Shown: in pieces, positions 7,224-14,947 of the stretch
How the letters are laid out: every line of letters starts with the position of its first letter
How positions within the stretch are numbered: position 1 is the first letter of the stretch
Source of the DNA: Bacteroidales bacterium UBA1216
Lineage (GTDB): Bacteria; Bacteroidota; Bacteroidia; Bacteroidales; Paludibacteraceae
Assembly (NCBI GenBank): GCA_002309255.1
Contig: DBXI01000037.1
Span: 49,850 to 76,842 of the forward strand
DNA: 26,993 bases
Direction of reading: 5' to 3'
The notes under the pieces: generated by a model
What the model was told of the DNA's origin: nothing
The model's input: only the letters and a program-made list of their open reading frames with translations
The model's database searches: none
Program-made: the position numbers and the translations under genes

Positions 7224-7999
7224 AACAAACCTAATCGGCGGATTAATCGCAGCAGACAGGTGGGGATTAGAAGGATGATGACGGAGAGTATCTTCCAAAA
7301 CACACATGGAATAGTCACCTTGCTGCGTCCGTTGAAAAGTGCGCGCAAGCCACGGCGAGCCAGGGTCTGAGGACTGACGATGATGCCCAAGCACTTGCCA
7401 ACCTTCGTCAGCCAGGGTTTTATGCTATATAGACCTGTATCTACCGCGCCAGGACTGACATTGGTGACATAAACCCCGTATTGCTTCAGTTCAATATGTA
7501 ACGCGCGCGTATAGTGCGCAAGGAACGCTTTAGTGCCACCATATGTGCCCAAGCGTTGTGCCGCCATCTTGCTCGTCACGGAGCAGACGTTGAGGATATA
7601 TCCTTTCTTTCGCTCGCGCATGTCTTGTCCGAACAAGTAGCACAACATAGCGGGCGTGTACATATGCAGGTTCATGATCAGCGACGTGAACGCCTCGCTG
7701 TCATCCAATATATCCTTGTCGTGATAGACGCCGGCGTTGTTCACCAGCACCTCTACCGGCCATCCGTGTTCGTAGCAGTAGTCGTACAGTTCACGCGCCG
7801 AGTCCTGTTTACCTAAGTCGCGCACCAAACCATGCGCCTCTACGTCGTACTGCTCGCTAAGTTGCTTGGCGCACTCACTGATCTTTTCCTCATTGCTCAC
7901 AATGATCAGCGGATAGCCCTTCTGCGCCAACTGCCGCGCGAACTCATAGCCAATACCGCTACTCGCACCAGTTACTATTGCATAATTTAAAGATTCCAA
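7220..7999 (-). CDS. Short-chain dehydrogenase/reductase with C-terminal hydrophobic segment
   Basis: A 259-residue classical SDR. The nucleotide-binding motif is TGASSGIG (10-17), NNAG is at 87-90, and the catalytic set is S140, Y153 and K157 (YGGTK). The Rossmann fold binds NAD(P)H; substrate unknown. After the core, residues about 228-250 (PCVFWKILSVIILLIPTCLL) form a hydrophobic stretch followed by RLIRR, suggesting membrane attachment, as in lipid- or ketone-reducing SDRs. The start is TTG at 7999; no ATG lies between it and the Rossmann motif, and octamer repeats (8005-8020) sit just upstream. It is the last gene of the minus-strand run, 26 bases after the sugar transferase, and overlaps the 3' end of mutY by 4 bases. 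A role in modifying a lipid or polyprenyl-linked product is inference from position. Confidence 0.88.
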   Translation of the reverse strand: MESLNYAIVTGASSGIGYEFARQLAQKGYPLIIVSNEEKISECAKQLSEQYDVEAHGLVRDLGKQDSARELYDYCYEHGWPVEVLVNNAGVYHDKDILDDSEAFTSLIMNLHMYTPAMLCYLFGQDMRERKKGYILNVCSVTSKMAAQRLGTYGGTKAFLAHYTRALHIELKQYGVYVTNVSPGAVDTGLYSIKPWLTKVGKCLGIIVSPQTLARRGLRALFNGRSKVTIPCVFWKILSVIILLIPTCLLRLIRRLGLF

Positions 8000-8004
8000 G
8001 ATAT

Positions 8005-8020
8005 GAAGATTTGAAGATTT
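8005..8020. repeat. Short octamer repeat (GAAGATTT x2)
   Basis: Two adjacent gaagattt units (8005-8012, 8013-8020), flanked by degenerate continuations, fill the spacer between the sugar transferase stop and the TTG start of the dehydrogenase. Confidence 0.5.
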
Positions 8021-8025
8021 GAATA

Positions 8026-9549
8026 TTATGCACTATGCATCTTCTTGAATAATATCGCGTTAACTGTCATGAAGAAGTACTTGCAATCCGTTCTTATCGG
8101 ATGCTGCAGGTACTCAGTCAAGTACTTATCCTCGCTCGCAAAGAGTTCCTCGAAGGTCTCCGGATGATCGATATAGAACGGCGGGATCAGTCCTGGTTTA
8201 GCTTTGGTGCGTTTGTCCTGCAGATATTCGGGGTACTTGTTGAACATAGCTTGCGACAGCGGCCTAACCCCCACGAGTTTCACATCTCCCTTGATCCAGT
8301 TGATGAGCATTGGCAACTCGTCAAGCCAGTACCTCCGCATCACTCGTCCCCACGACGATATACGCCAGTCGCCATCCGCCTTGTCGGCTATGTTCATGCC
8401 TCCCTGCTCATCGAACACCACATCCTGAATATACTCCGAATACGGGTGCATGGTGCGGAACTTGTAGAAGAAGCGGATCTCCTTGTTCTTGCATATGCGG
8501 GGCAACTTGATCAATGGCCCGTAGATCTTCAGTTGCTCCTGCGGATAAGGCTGCATCTTGCGGTGGGCAAAGATATACTCTATATGTCCCATCGGCACCA
8601 CCTCATCCACCTCAAAGCCGCAGTAGTAGAGCCGTCCGAACACTTCGGTCTTCGACAGCATTCGTTTGCGTCCTTTTGTGAGGTCGTAGTACAGACGCGA
8701 TGATAGCGCCAGCCTCGGTACCACGCGTTTGTGCCAGAAGTACATGAAATACACAATCCAGTTCAGTGGCTTGGGATACTTGCGGAGGATCTTCTGTTTC
8801 ATGTACTCCTGCGGACGATAGCAGCACACGTAGATACCATTGTCGGGGAGTTTTTGGTTAACGATGCAGAAACGTCGGTTGATGCCTTTGGCATCATTGA
8901 GAAGCGTTAGATCAACCAATGTCTTGTACTGATAATCCGGTATCTGCAGGAAACTGAACCGATCTCTGTTCGCCACGATCTTCGTCTGCCGCGTACTCAG
9001 ATGTGCCTTTTCCAGCAGCATCTGGTAATCCTCCTCCGTAGTGATTGAAAGCACCGACTGATGGATAGCCTCCACCGATTGTGGTGAACGGGGCTCATCA
9101 CGACGCAGCACCTTGGCTTTAGTGCGCTTCTCGATCTCCAACGCCGGCACATCCATGTTCTGCGCGTACTTCCAGTAGTGCTTGGCTATGATCGCTATAG
9201 CGTTCACGATTGCCACGATAGCTATCATCCAGAGTGTGACCACGATCGACAGGTTAAACAGCGCCAATATACCTCGCGCCGGCCATAGTACAATCACCAC
9301 CTCTGCCAGAGCGGGAACAACCATCCCTAACAGATCCATCCACAGCTCCATCTGTTTGTATGAGCGATGGTACTTACCCGTGACCAGCCCCAACAGCAGC
9401 CACAGCACCATCATCGCCGCAAACAACCACACATAAACCAATATGGCCGACTTATCCGCCGCCACACGCCATAGGATGCACAGAAACCCCGACAGGGTCC
9501 AGATGACCACATCCGTCCACATGCGTGAAAATACTGATTTAGTGTCCAT
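8026..9549 (-). CDS. Membrane sugar-phosphate transferase (PglC/WcaJ-like catalytic domain)
   Basis: A 507-residue inner-membrane protein. Four hydrophobic segments lie at about 15-30, 36-57, 73-92 and 96-123. The middle (about 190-335) is soluble and does not look like the usual CoA-binding-like domain of polyprenyl-phosphate sugar transferases. The bacterial sugar transferase region spans about 340-500: GPLIKLPRICKNKE, FYKFRTMHPYSE (361-372), WGRVMRRYWLDELPMLINW (400-418) and KLVGVRPLSQ (424-433). The family moves a sugar-1-phosphate from a nucleotide sugar to undecaprenyl phosphate, the first step of capsule, O-antigen or glycan assembly. Here the amphipathic KRxFD entry segment is not evident, so this is a divergent member. 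It starts 11 bases after the NodB-like gene on the same strand. The family call is good; the substrate is unknown. Confidence 0.85.
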   Translation of the reverse strand: MDTKSVFSRMWTDVVIWTLSGFLCILWRVAADKSAILVYVWLFAAMMVLWLLLGLVTGKYHRSYKQMELWMDLLGMVVPALAEVVIVLWPARGILALFNLSIVVTLWMIAIVAIVNAIAIIAKHYWKYAQNMDVPALEIEKRTKAKVLRRDEPRSPQSVEAIHQSVLSITTEEDYQMLLEKAHLSTRQTKIVANRDRFSFLQIPDYQYKTLVDLTLLNDAKGINRRFCIVNQKLPDNGIYVCCYRPQEYMKQKILRKYPKPLNWIVYFMYFWHKRVVPRLALSSRLYYDLTKGRKRMLSKTEVFGRLYYCGFEVDEVVPMGHIEYIFAHRKMQPYPQEQLKIYGPLIKLPRICKNKEIRFFYKFRTMHPYSEYIQDVVFDEQGGMNIADKADGDWRISSWGRVMRRYWLDELPMLINWIKGDVKLVGVRPLSQAMFNKYPEYLQDKRTKAKPGLIPPFYIDHPETFEELFASEDKYLTEYLQHPIRTDCKYFFMTVNAILFKKMHSA

Positions 9550-9560
9550 TGTTGCTTATA

Positions 9561-10370
9561 TTATCTTTCCCTGATGCTACTTAGGAGGTCTTTGATCACG
9601 TTCTTTATGTTCTGTGCCAGCAGCTCATACATCCACGCGCCCCACTTGTCTGTCCATCGCTGCGGATGGGTGGTCAGCATCACGGCTTTGGGCAGCCTGT
9701 TGTCCTCTATCGCCATGATGATCTCCGGCGTGCGATGGTACGACCAACCGTTCTTGTTCCAGCGCTCCTGTTGTCCGGGCACACGGTCGCGCAGACTGTA
9801 TCTATATCCATCCCAGCAACGGCCTGTGTCGGTAAAGTACACCACCTGACTAAAATCGACATCAAAGTATGGCTCGCCTATCAGCCCGAGGTTGCGGTAA
9901 CTGTATTTATCCCATATCTCTCGGCTGTCGTACTTCGACATCGGCGCGCCATGCATGCAGCAGGTCTGCACCGGATAGAACTGCCGGAAGTACTCCATGC
10001 TTTCCTTGAAGTGATCATATGCTTGCTCATAGTTGCCGTGGCAGAGCGACATATCCTCGTAGTGATATCCTATCTCGTGCCCCAACTGCGCTATCCGCTT
10101 GATACAATCGGGGTTGTTACTCATCTTGCCGATGCGGAAGTAGTAAGATGACTTGACGCCCATCTGTGCTTCTATCTCCGCCATTCTCACAGAATACCAC
10201 GGCCGTTTGTCTACATCGTGACGGAGCATCACATAACGCTCGGGCAGTTCTTTCCTGCCGCCCTGCCCCCGCCGAATACTGCAGTACTGTTCAAACGTCA
10301 GACATTCGTAGCCCGCGCCCACTATCGACTCCAACAATCGCTTATATGTCCGTAACGTAAAGTCCCGCAT
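9561..10370 (-). CDS. Polysaccharide deacetylase-like (NodB-fold) protein
   Basis: A 269-residue protein with NodB-superfamily marks: YVMLRHDVDKRP (46-57, the Asp motif) and GHEIGYHYED (97-106, first metal His region). MHGAP at 139-143 is a possible later motif. Classical carbohydrate esterase 4 enzymes have HSxxH after GHEIG; here the second His is not at the usual place (GYHYEDM). Either a remodelled metal site or a non-deacetylase function is possible. No signal peptide is seen, so it should act in the cytoplasm, perhaps on nucleotide- or lipid-linked sugar. The ATG at 10370 is preferred over a TTG one codon upstream. It lies between the nuclease (23 bases upstream) and the sugar transferase (11 bases downstream), suggesting co-transcription and a shared role in surface glycan synthesis (inference). 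Confidence 0.78.
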   Translation of the reverse strand: MRDFTLRTYKRLLESIVGAGYECLTFEQYCSIRRGQGGRKELPERYVMLRHDVDKRPWYSVRMAEIEAQMGVKSSYYFRIGKMSNNPDCIKRIAQLGHEIGYHYEDMSLCHGNYEQAYDHFKESMEYFRQFYPVQTCCMHGAPMSKYDSREIWDKYSYRNLGLIGEPYFDVDFSQVVYFTDTGRCWDGYRYSLRDRVPGQQERWNKNGWSYHRTPEIIMAIEDNRLPKAVMLTTHPQRWTDKWGAWMYELLAQNIKNVIKDLLSSIRER

Positions 10371-10393
10371 CAATCACAGCGTATTTTATAGCA

Positions 10394-11179
10394 TCAATAA
10401 ATCTCTTCCAACCACATAGCCAGCCGCACACCTGCCTTATACAGCTGCCACTCCATCGGCTGATGGAACTTATATATATAGTGGTACGTGTTGCCGTCAA
10501 ATACCTCTTTATAGGCATAAATCTCCGATGTCAGGTGATAGTTCTCCACCACCATCTCCACATCGCTCTTCTGCTGCACGTTCTTGCGCTCGGCGCCGTA
10601 CTTGTCGATTAGGAACTGCGTATACTCCGTGTACGAATACCCCTGCGATTCAATCAGTTTACTGTCCCAGATCGTATGCAGGTTCGTGTTGCTGCTAAAC
10701 CACTTCATCTTCACCCGGTTGCCGCCCAGATCAATCATGTGCCCCATATGCATTGGGCAGAAACGGTCACCTGCCAGATGAATCAGGAACACCAGCGCAT
10801 CATGGTTCGTCGGATCTTGCTTGAGCAACGCACGGATGCTATCCGTAGCGCGGAACATGCTACCGCCTTCCTTTGGGTAGTTAACCAGCGCATCCAGCAC
10901 CTGCTCATCCGTCATCCCGCCGTCCAGATCCTGGAAGTGCCAACCTTCCTTGTGCGACTTGGGATAGATCGTGTCGCTCTTTATCTCGTCCGGCCAATTA
11001 GCCGCATAAACCATCCCGTGCTTGCCAAGCACCTTATCTATTTTCCTGCACGCGCCCGCACTCAGGTGACGGTAAGCCAACTCCGCGATAATCCGGTGCC
11101 CTTCCTGCCCCCAAGCAAATATCTCACTTGGCACAAGCATCAACAATCCTAACAAAACTGCATAAATGTGTTTCTTCAT
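10394..11179 (-). CDS. Secreted S1/P1-type zinc nuclease
   Basis: A 261-residue protein with a clear signal peptide (1-22, IFA cut before W23). In S1/P1 nucleases the mature N-terminal Trp itself ligates zinc, and the mature start WGQEGHR fits exactly. Other expected ligands are visible in ANWPDEI, WHFQD, LIHLAGDRFCPMH and NLHTIWD. The family is a trinuclear-zinc, phospholipase C-fold enzyme that degrades single-stranded DNA and RNA and removes 3' phosphates. Location is the periplasm or outside. It is first in the minus-strand run nuclease - NodB-like - sugar transferase - dehydrogenase, with a strong promoter at 11234-11265. A heptamer array (11189-11223) sits in its leader, directly upstream of the ATG. 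Confidence 0.92.
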   Translation of the reverse strand: MKKHIYAVLLGLLMLVPSEIFAWGQEGHRIIAELAYRHLSAGACRKIDKVLGKHGMVYAANWPDEIKSDTIYPKSHKEGWHFQDLDGGMTDEQVLDALVNYPKEGGSMFRATDSIRALLKQDPTNHDALVFLIHLAGDRFCPMHMGHMIDLGGNRVKMKWFSSNTNLHTIWDSKLIESQGYSYTEYTQFLIDKYGAERKNVQQKSDVEMVVENYHLTSEIYAYKEVFDGNTYHYIYKFHQPMEWQLYKAGVRLAMWLEEIY

Positions 11180-11188
11180 GACTTATAT

Positions 11189-11223
11189 CCTTTCAATTTT
11201 CACGTTTCAACTTTCATTTTTCC
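11189..11223. repeat. Heptamer array (NNNTTCA) in the leader of the nuclease gene
   Basis: Five 7-base units on the plus strand: cctttca, attttca, cgtttca, actttca, tttttcc. In the direction of the nuclease gene the array reads TGAAANN, that is with a TGA in most units. It lies between the promoter and the ATG at 11179. It closely resembles part of the second mutY array. Confidence 0.75.
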
Positions 11224-11233
11224 AAAAAGCCTA

Positions 11234-11265
11234 CAAAGATACGAAAAAAAATTAAAATATGCAAA
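11234..11265 (-). promoter_or_regulatory. Promoter of the nuclease/sugar-transferase run
   Basis: On the minus strand TTTG (11265-11262), a 20-base spacer, then TATCTTTG (11241-11234). It lies about 55 bases upstream of the nuclease ATG. No other match was seen in the run down to 7220, which suggests a four-gene transcript. Confidence 0.75.
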
Positions 11266-11281
11266 TCTTTTATGTATTTTT

Positions 11282-11308
11282 GTACAAAAATGTGCATTTT
11301 TTTATACT
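11282..11308 (-). terminator. Weak AT-rich hairpin after the AraC-type gene
   Basis: An imperfect inverted repeat (GTACAAAAAT...ATTTTTTTATAC) lies 11-37 bases beyond the regulator's stop codon. The stem is almost all A-T with a small loop, so termination is plausible but weak. Confidence 0.35.
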
Positions 11309-11318
11309 TTTCATCCAA

Positions 11319-12176
11319 TCAAAACTGTTCGCGGAATTCTGAAGGTGTACATCCCTTTGATTCGCGAAAGAGTCGGTTGAAATGGCTCAGGGTGTTGAAT
11401 CCGCACGAGAAGCCTATCTCTGCTACAGAGAGTTGGGTGGTAAGCAGCATACGTGCAGCGATGCCGAGGCGGTAGTCGATGAGGTATCGGTTAGGCGTTC
11501 GACCTGTTTTGTTGCGGAAGAAACGTGAGAAAGCGTCCGGGTTCATACATACGAGTTTCGCCATCTGCGGCAGACTGACATCTTGCATATAGTGCTCAGC
11601 GATGAACTCCCGTACTTTATGGATGCGGTTATCTTCGTTCTCCTCTTTCGCTCCGACAAAAGCAGACGACGACAACTCCCGAGCGTCCTCAACGAGCGAA
11701 AGGCGGTAAAGCAGATTGAAGAGCCGTATGACGGAGGCGAAACTCTCATTGCTATGTGCCAGGTTGACAATGTCTTCGCGTAATATATGTATAGCAGGTT
11801 CGGAGAAAGCGAGTCCGCGTTGCGCTCGCTGGAGCATGCGGCGGATGGAGACAAAAGCACGCTTTTCCATAAACGAACCGTTGAACGCATCCGGATCGAT
11901 GTGAATAGTGATCTCGTAGATATCCTGCTCGGGACAGGTCCCTTGTTCCCACACATGCACCAGTTTGGCTCCGGTCATGAGCACGAGGTCCAAATTACCA
12001 ATCGTTTCCTTGCTGTCTCCGATGGTGCGGACCGCACCTTTGGCATTCTCCACAAAGTTCAGTTCGTACACCTCATGGCAATGAGCAGGGTACTCAAAAA
12101 AGGTCTTGTGACGCTCGCCGACATAGAAGACGTCCAGTGGTTCCAAACGGGTGATTTCGGTAAAAGATTCGCGCAT
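11319..12176 (-). CDS. AraC-family transcription regulator, divergent from the glucan locus
   Basis: A 285-residue regulator with an N-terminal cupin-type sensing domain (about 10-105; HCHEVYELNFV at 32-42 is typical). The C-terminal pair of helix-turn-helix motifs spans about 184-285 (VSLPQMAKLVCMNPDAFSRFF, then LSVAEIGFSCGFNTLSHFNRLF). This family usually activates sugar genes on binding a small sugar. The ATG at 12176 is chosen because the longer in-frame start crosses the regulator's own promoter (12194-12225). The divergent 153-base spacer to GH94, with an 11-bp direct repeat between the two promoters, strongly suggests that it controls the glucan locus and itself; cellobiose as inducer is inference. 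No hybrid two-component or ECF regulator is present in the window. Confidence 0.9.
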   Translation of the reverse strand: MRESFTEITRLEPLDVFYVGERHKTFFEYPAHCHEVYELNFVENAKGAVRTIGDSKETIGNLDLVLMTGAKLVHVWEQGTCPEQDIYEITIHIDPDAFNGSFMEKRAFVSIRRMLQRAQRGLAFSEPAIHILREDIVNLAHSNESFASVIRLFNLLYRLSLVEDARELSSSAFVGAKEENEDNRIHKVREFIAEHYMQDVSLPQMAKLVCMNPDAFSRFFRNKTGRTPNRYLIDYRLGIAARMLLTTQLSVAEIGFSCGFNTLSHFNRLFRESKGCTPSEFREQF

Positions 12177-12193
12177 TGTAGCAAAATTTGGTG

Positions 12194-12225
12194 CAAAATT
12201 AATAAAAAAAAATGACATTTGCAAA
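12194..12225 (-). promoter_or_regulatory. Promoter of the AraC-type regulator
   Basis: On the minus strand TTTG (12225-12222), a 20-base spacer, then TAATTTTG (12201-12194), 18 bases before the ATG. Its -33 element abuts the direct repeat starting at 12226. Confidence 0.7.
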
Positions 12226-12254
12226 CAAAAAAAGCTATTTTGGCAAAAAAAGCT
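12226..12254. promoter_or_regulatory. Candidate AraC-type operator (two direct repeats)
   Basis: The sequence CAAAAAAAGCT occurs at 12226-12236 and again at 12244-12254, an 18-base step. It lies just upstream of the GH94 -33 element and beside the regulator's -33 element. Tandem half-sites are typical of AraC-family proteins, but the repeat is A-rich, so chance is possible. Confidence 0.4.
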
Positions 12255-12274
12255 TATTATACGTCGGAATAGTA

Positions 12275-12306
12275 TTTGTGTATGTCAAAAATAAGCAGTA
12301 CCTTTG
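12275..12306 (+). promoter_or_regulatory. Promoter of the beta-glucan utilization locus
   Basis: TTTG (12275-12278), a 20-base spacer, then TACCTTTG (12299-12306). RNA would start near 12313, about 17 bases before the GH94 ATG at 12330. No comparable match was noticed in the short spacers down to 26270, so the eight genes may form one transcript. Confidence 0.8.
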
Positions 12307-12329
12307 CATCGCTTTTTATTTATTACGCC

Positions 12330-14858
12330 ATGAACGCAAAAGAATACGGACATTTTGATGACGCACATCGCGAATATGTCATCACCAATCCCCGGACACC
12401 GTTTCCCTGGATCAACTATTTGGGCAATGAGGACTTTTTCGGTTTGATCAGTAACACCGGCGGCGGCTACGACTTCTACAAAGATGCCAAGTTCCGCCGC
12501 ATCACGCGTTATCGGTACAATAGCGTACCAATGGACAGCGTGGGACGATACTTCTACATTGTAGAGCAGTCAGCAGTTAACGGTCAGAAGTCACTTATCT
12601 GGAATCCGGGCTGGAAACCATGTAAGACTGAGCTGGATAACTACGAGTGCCGTCACGGTCTGAACTACACCCGTATCACGGGCAGTAAGAACGGTGTGGA
12701 GGCATCTGTGCTCTTCTTCGTTCCGCTGAAGACCTGGGCTGAAGTGCAGAAGCTGACTCTGACCAACCGCTCCGGTCAGGTGAAGAAACTGAAATTGTTC
12801 AGCTACACCGAGTGGTGCCTATGGAACGCCGCTACCGATGGCGAGAACTTCCAGCGCAACCTGTCAACCGGAGAAGTGGAGATAGAGCGGATTAGTGGAT
12901 TAGTGGATGAGCGGATGAGTGGATATACAGCCATCTACCATAAGACGGAGTACAAGGAGCGCCGTAATCACTACGCGTATTATGCGCTGACGAACACCCG
13001 TGCCGACGGCTATGACACCGACCGCGAGTCGTTCGTCGGACTATACAACGAGTTGAGCGAGCCTCAGGCTGTGCTTGATGGTCACTCTACCGATAGCCTG
13101 GCACACGGTTGGAGTCCGATAGCCAGCCACTATGTGGAGGTAGAGCTGCAGCCGGGCGAGAGCAAAGACTTTATCTTCGTTTTAGGCTATGCAGAAAACG
13201 AAGATAATTCAAAATTCAAAATTCAAAATTCAAAAATAATCACCTCCCTCGGTGAGTTGGATCATCATATTATTAATAAAGAGCACGCGCACGCGATAAT
13301 TGAACGTTTCTCAAGCGTGGAGGCTGTGGATGCAGCGTTTGCCGAGCTCTGCGCACTATGGGACGACCTGCTGAGCAAGTATCGCGTGGAGAGTAGTGAC
13401 GAGCGTCTGAACCGGATGGTGAATATATGGAACCAGTACCAGTGCATGATCACGTTCTGCTTCTCGCGTTCGGCCTCGTTCTTCGAGAGCGGTGTAGGAC
13501 GTGGTATGGGTTTCCGCGATTCGAATCAGGATCTGGTGGGATTTGTTCATCAGGTGCCTTCGCGTGCACGTCAGCGCATCATTGATATAGCTTCCACACA
13601 GTTCCCCGACGGCGGTTGTTACCATCAGTACCAACCCCTGACCAAGCGCGGTAACAACGATATAGGCGGTGGCTTCAACGACGACCCGATGTGGCTCATC
13701 TTCGGCACAACAGCATATATCCGCGAGACAGGCGACTACTCGATCCTGGACGAGCTCGTGCCTTGGGACAACCAACCAGGTACCGAGGTCAGCCTGATGG
13801 AGCACCTTAGAATAAGTTTCAATCATGTGGTTGAGAACCTGGGGCCTCACGGTCTGCCGTTGATTGGTCGCGCAGACTGGAACGACTGCTTGAACCTGAA
13901 CTGCTTCTCCAACGACCCGAACGAATCGTTCCAGACCACGGGAAACAAGAACGAAGGCAGCAAGGCCGAGAGCCTAATGATAGCTGGCCTATTCGTGTTC
14001 TGCGGACGGCAATACGTTGAGCTCTGCCGGGCAAGAAGTCAGAAGTCAGAAATCAGAAATCAGATGTTAGCCGAGGCTGATCGTGCAGAGGGCGAGATAG
14101 ACAAGATGTGCCAGGCGGTGGAGAAGTTCGGTTGGGACGGCGCTTGGTACTTGCGTGCATACGACTACTACGGCAACAAGGTCGGCTCCAACGAGAACGA
14201 GGAAGGCAAGATCTTCATCGAGAGCCAAGGCTGGTGCGCTATGGCGCGCATCGGTGCGGACAAAGACATGCCGGAGAAAGCGCTGGATAGCGCCACCGAG
14301 CTGCTGGACAGCGAACACGGCATGGTGCTCAACTGGCCGGCTTACACAAGCTATCATATCGAACTGGGCGAGCAATCTACCTACCCTGCCGGATACAAAG
14401 AAAATGGTGGTATATTCTGCCACAACAATCCCTGGGTGATCATAGCTCAGGTGCTGGCTGGAAGAGGTAACGATGCATGGGCGCTGTACAAGAAGATCTG
14501 TCCGGCATGGATTGAGGATCAAGACCTGCATAAGGTGGAGCCGTATGTATATTGCCAGATGGTTGCCGGCAAGCAGGCAGCCAAACCCGGCGAAGGAAAG
14601 AACAGCTGGCTGACCGGTACCGCGGCATGGAACTGGCTGACTGTGTCGCAGTATATTTTAGGCATCCATCCCACATACGAGGGACTGAAGGTCGATCCGT
14701 GCATCCCGAGTGATCTAAAGGAGTACACGGTGACCCGCAAGTGGCGCGATGCTGAATATGTCATCACGGTTAAGAATCCCAATGGCAAGCAGCGTGCCGA
14801 TGAGCCGACCATACTACCTTACGAGCCTGGAAGGCATGAAGTAACAATAGAGTTATAG
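12330..14858 (+). CDS. GH94 cellobiose phosphorylase
   Basis: An 842-residue cytoplasmic enzyme without signal peptide. It performs the reversible reaction cellobiose + phosphate to alpha-glucose-1-phosphate + glucose. The N-terminus ([25 protein letters not shown]) and [17 protein letters not shown] match the beta-sandwich start of cellobiose phosphorylases. The (alpha/alpha)6 barrel includes [12 protein letters not shown] (390-401). [10 protein letters not shown] (514-523) carries the expected catalytic general acid (D519 by analogy with Cellvibrio gilvus D490). NNPW follows later. Length is near the roughly 810-820 of characterized enzymes; cellodextrin phosphorylases are clearly longer. 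The ATG at 12330 is chosen because upstream in-frame codons lie in the promoter. Three heptamer arrays and one octamer array are read in frame and probably account for most of the extra length. First gene of the locus. Confidence 0.93.
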   Translation: MNAKEYGHFDDAHREYVITNPRTPFPWINYLGNEDFFGLISNTGGGYDFYKDAKFRRITRYRYNSVPMDSVGRYFYIVEQSAVNGQKSLIWNPGWKPCKTELDNYECRHGLNYTRITGSKNGVEASVLFFVPLKTWAEVQKLTLTNRSGQVKKLKLFSYTEWCLWNAATDGENFQRNLSTGEVEIERISGLVDERMSGYTAIYHKTEYKERRNHYAYYALTNTRADGYDTDRESFVGLYNELSEPQAVLDGHSTDSLAHGWSPIASHYVEVELQPGESKDFIFVLGYAENEDNSKFKIQNSKIITSLGELDHHIINKEHAHAIIERFSSVEAVDAAFAELCALWDDLLSKYRVESSDERLNRMVNIWNQYQCMITFCFSRSASFFESGVGRGMGFRDSNQDLVGFVHQVPSRARQRIIDIASTQFPDGGCYHQYQPLTKRGNNDIGGGFNDDPMWLIFGTTAYIRETGDYSILDELVPWDNQPGTEVSLMEHLRISFNHVVENLGPHGLPLIGRADWNDCLNLNCFSNDPNESFQTTGNKNEGSKAESLMIAGLFVFCGRQYVELCRARSQKSEIRNQMLAEADRAEGEIDKMCQAVEKFGWDGAWYLRAYDYYGNKVGSNENEEGKIFIESQGWCAMARIGADKDMPEKALDSATELLDSEHGMVLNWPAYTSYHIELGEQSTYPAGYKENGGIFCHNNPWVIIAQVLAGRGNDAWALYKKICPAWIEDQDLHKVEPYVYCQMVAGKQAAKPGEGKNSWLTGTAAWNWLTVSQYILGIHPTYEGLKVDPCIPSDLKEYTVTRKWRDAEYVITVKNPNGKQRADEPTILPYEPGRHEVTIEL
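12566..12593 (+). repeat. Heptamer array A inside GH94
   Basis: Four units: gcagtca, gcagtta, acggtca, gaagtca. They encode QSAVNGQKS (about residues 80-88). The first three match units in the second mutY array so closely that both proteins contain SAVNG. Confidence 0.75.
12889..12926 (+). repeat. Octamer array inside GH94
   Basis: ggattagt twice, then ggatgagc, ggatgagt and a partial unit: an 8-base period read in frame as [13 protein letters not shown] (about 187-199). Confidence 0.75.
13205..13232 (+). repeat. Heptamer array B (AAATTCA) inside GH94
   Basis: taattca followed by three perfect aaattca units, read in frame as [10 protein letters not shown] (293-302), between the N-terminal sandwich and the helical region. 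Confidence 0.88.
14035..14062 (+). repeat. Heptamer array C (GAARTCA) inside GH94
   Basis: gaagtca twice then gaaatca twice, read in frame as [10 protein letters not shown] in the barrel after YVELCR. Confidence 0.88.
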
Positions 14859-14947
14859 ACCGTTTCACTCAAAGAGAAAAGACCGTTTCACTAAAAGAAA
14901 AAAAGACTGATTAGGCTTTTGTCTTTCGACTTTTTTCTTTCGACTAA
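14857..14947. repeat. 23-base tandem repeat and reverse heptamer array between GH94 and GH5
   Basis: AGACCGTTTCACT recurs at 14857 and 14880, giving a 23-base period. Then 14920-14947 shows four 7-base units in the gene direction: tgtcttt, cgacttt, tttcttt, cgactaa. Their reverse complement matches the first mutY array (aaagtcg type). AAAGAC (14902-14907) can also pair with GTCTTT (14921-14926), followed by a T-rich stretch, so a weak attenuator between GH94 and the downstream genes is possible. Confidence 0.6.

Noticed and set aside
11275..11282. Plus-strand TATTTTTG resembling a -7 box
   Set aside because: No gene follows on the plus strand before the antisense AraC gene and no good -33 element was found; AT-rich chance match.
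12276..12329. Upstream in-frame start for GH94 (18 extra codons)
   Set aside because: The extra codons overlap the -33 and -7 promoter boxes and the predicted RNA start is near 12313.
13205..14062. Frameshift or insertion-sequence scar in GH94
   Set aside because: The reading frame is intact on both sides, catalytic motifs are complete, and no inverted repeats or target duplications were seen around the heptamer arrays.
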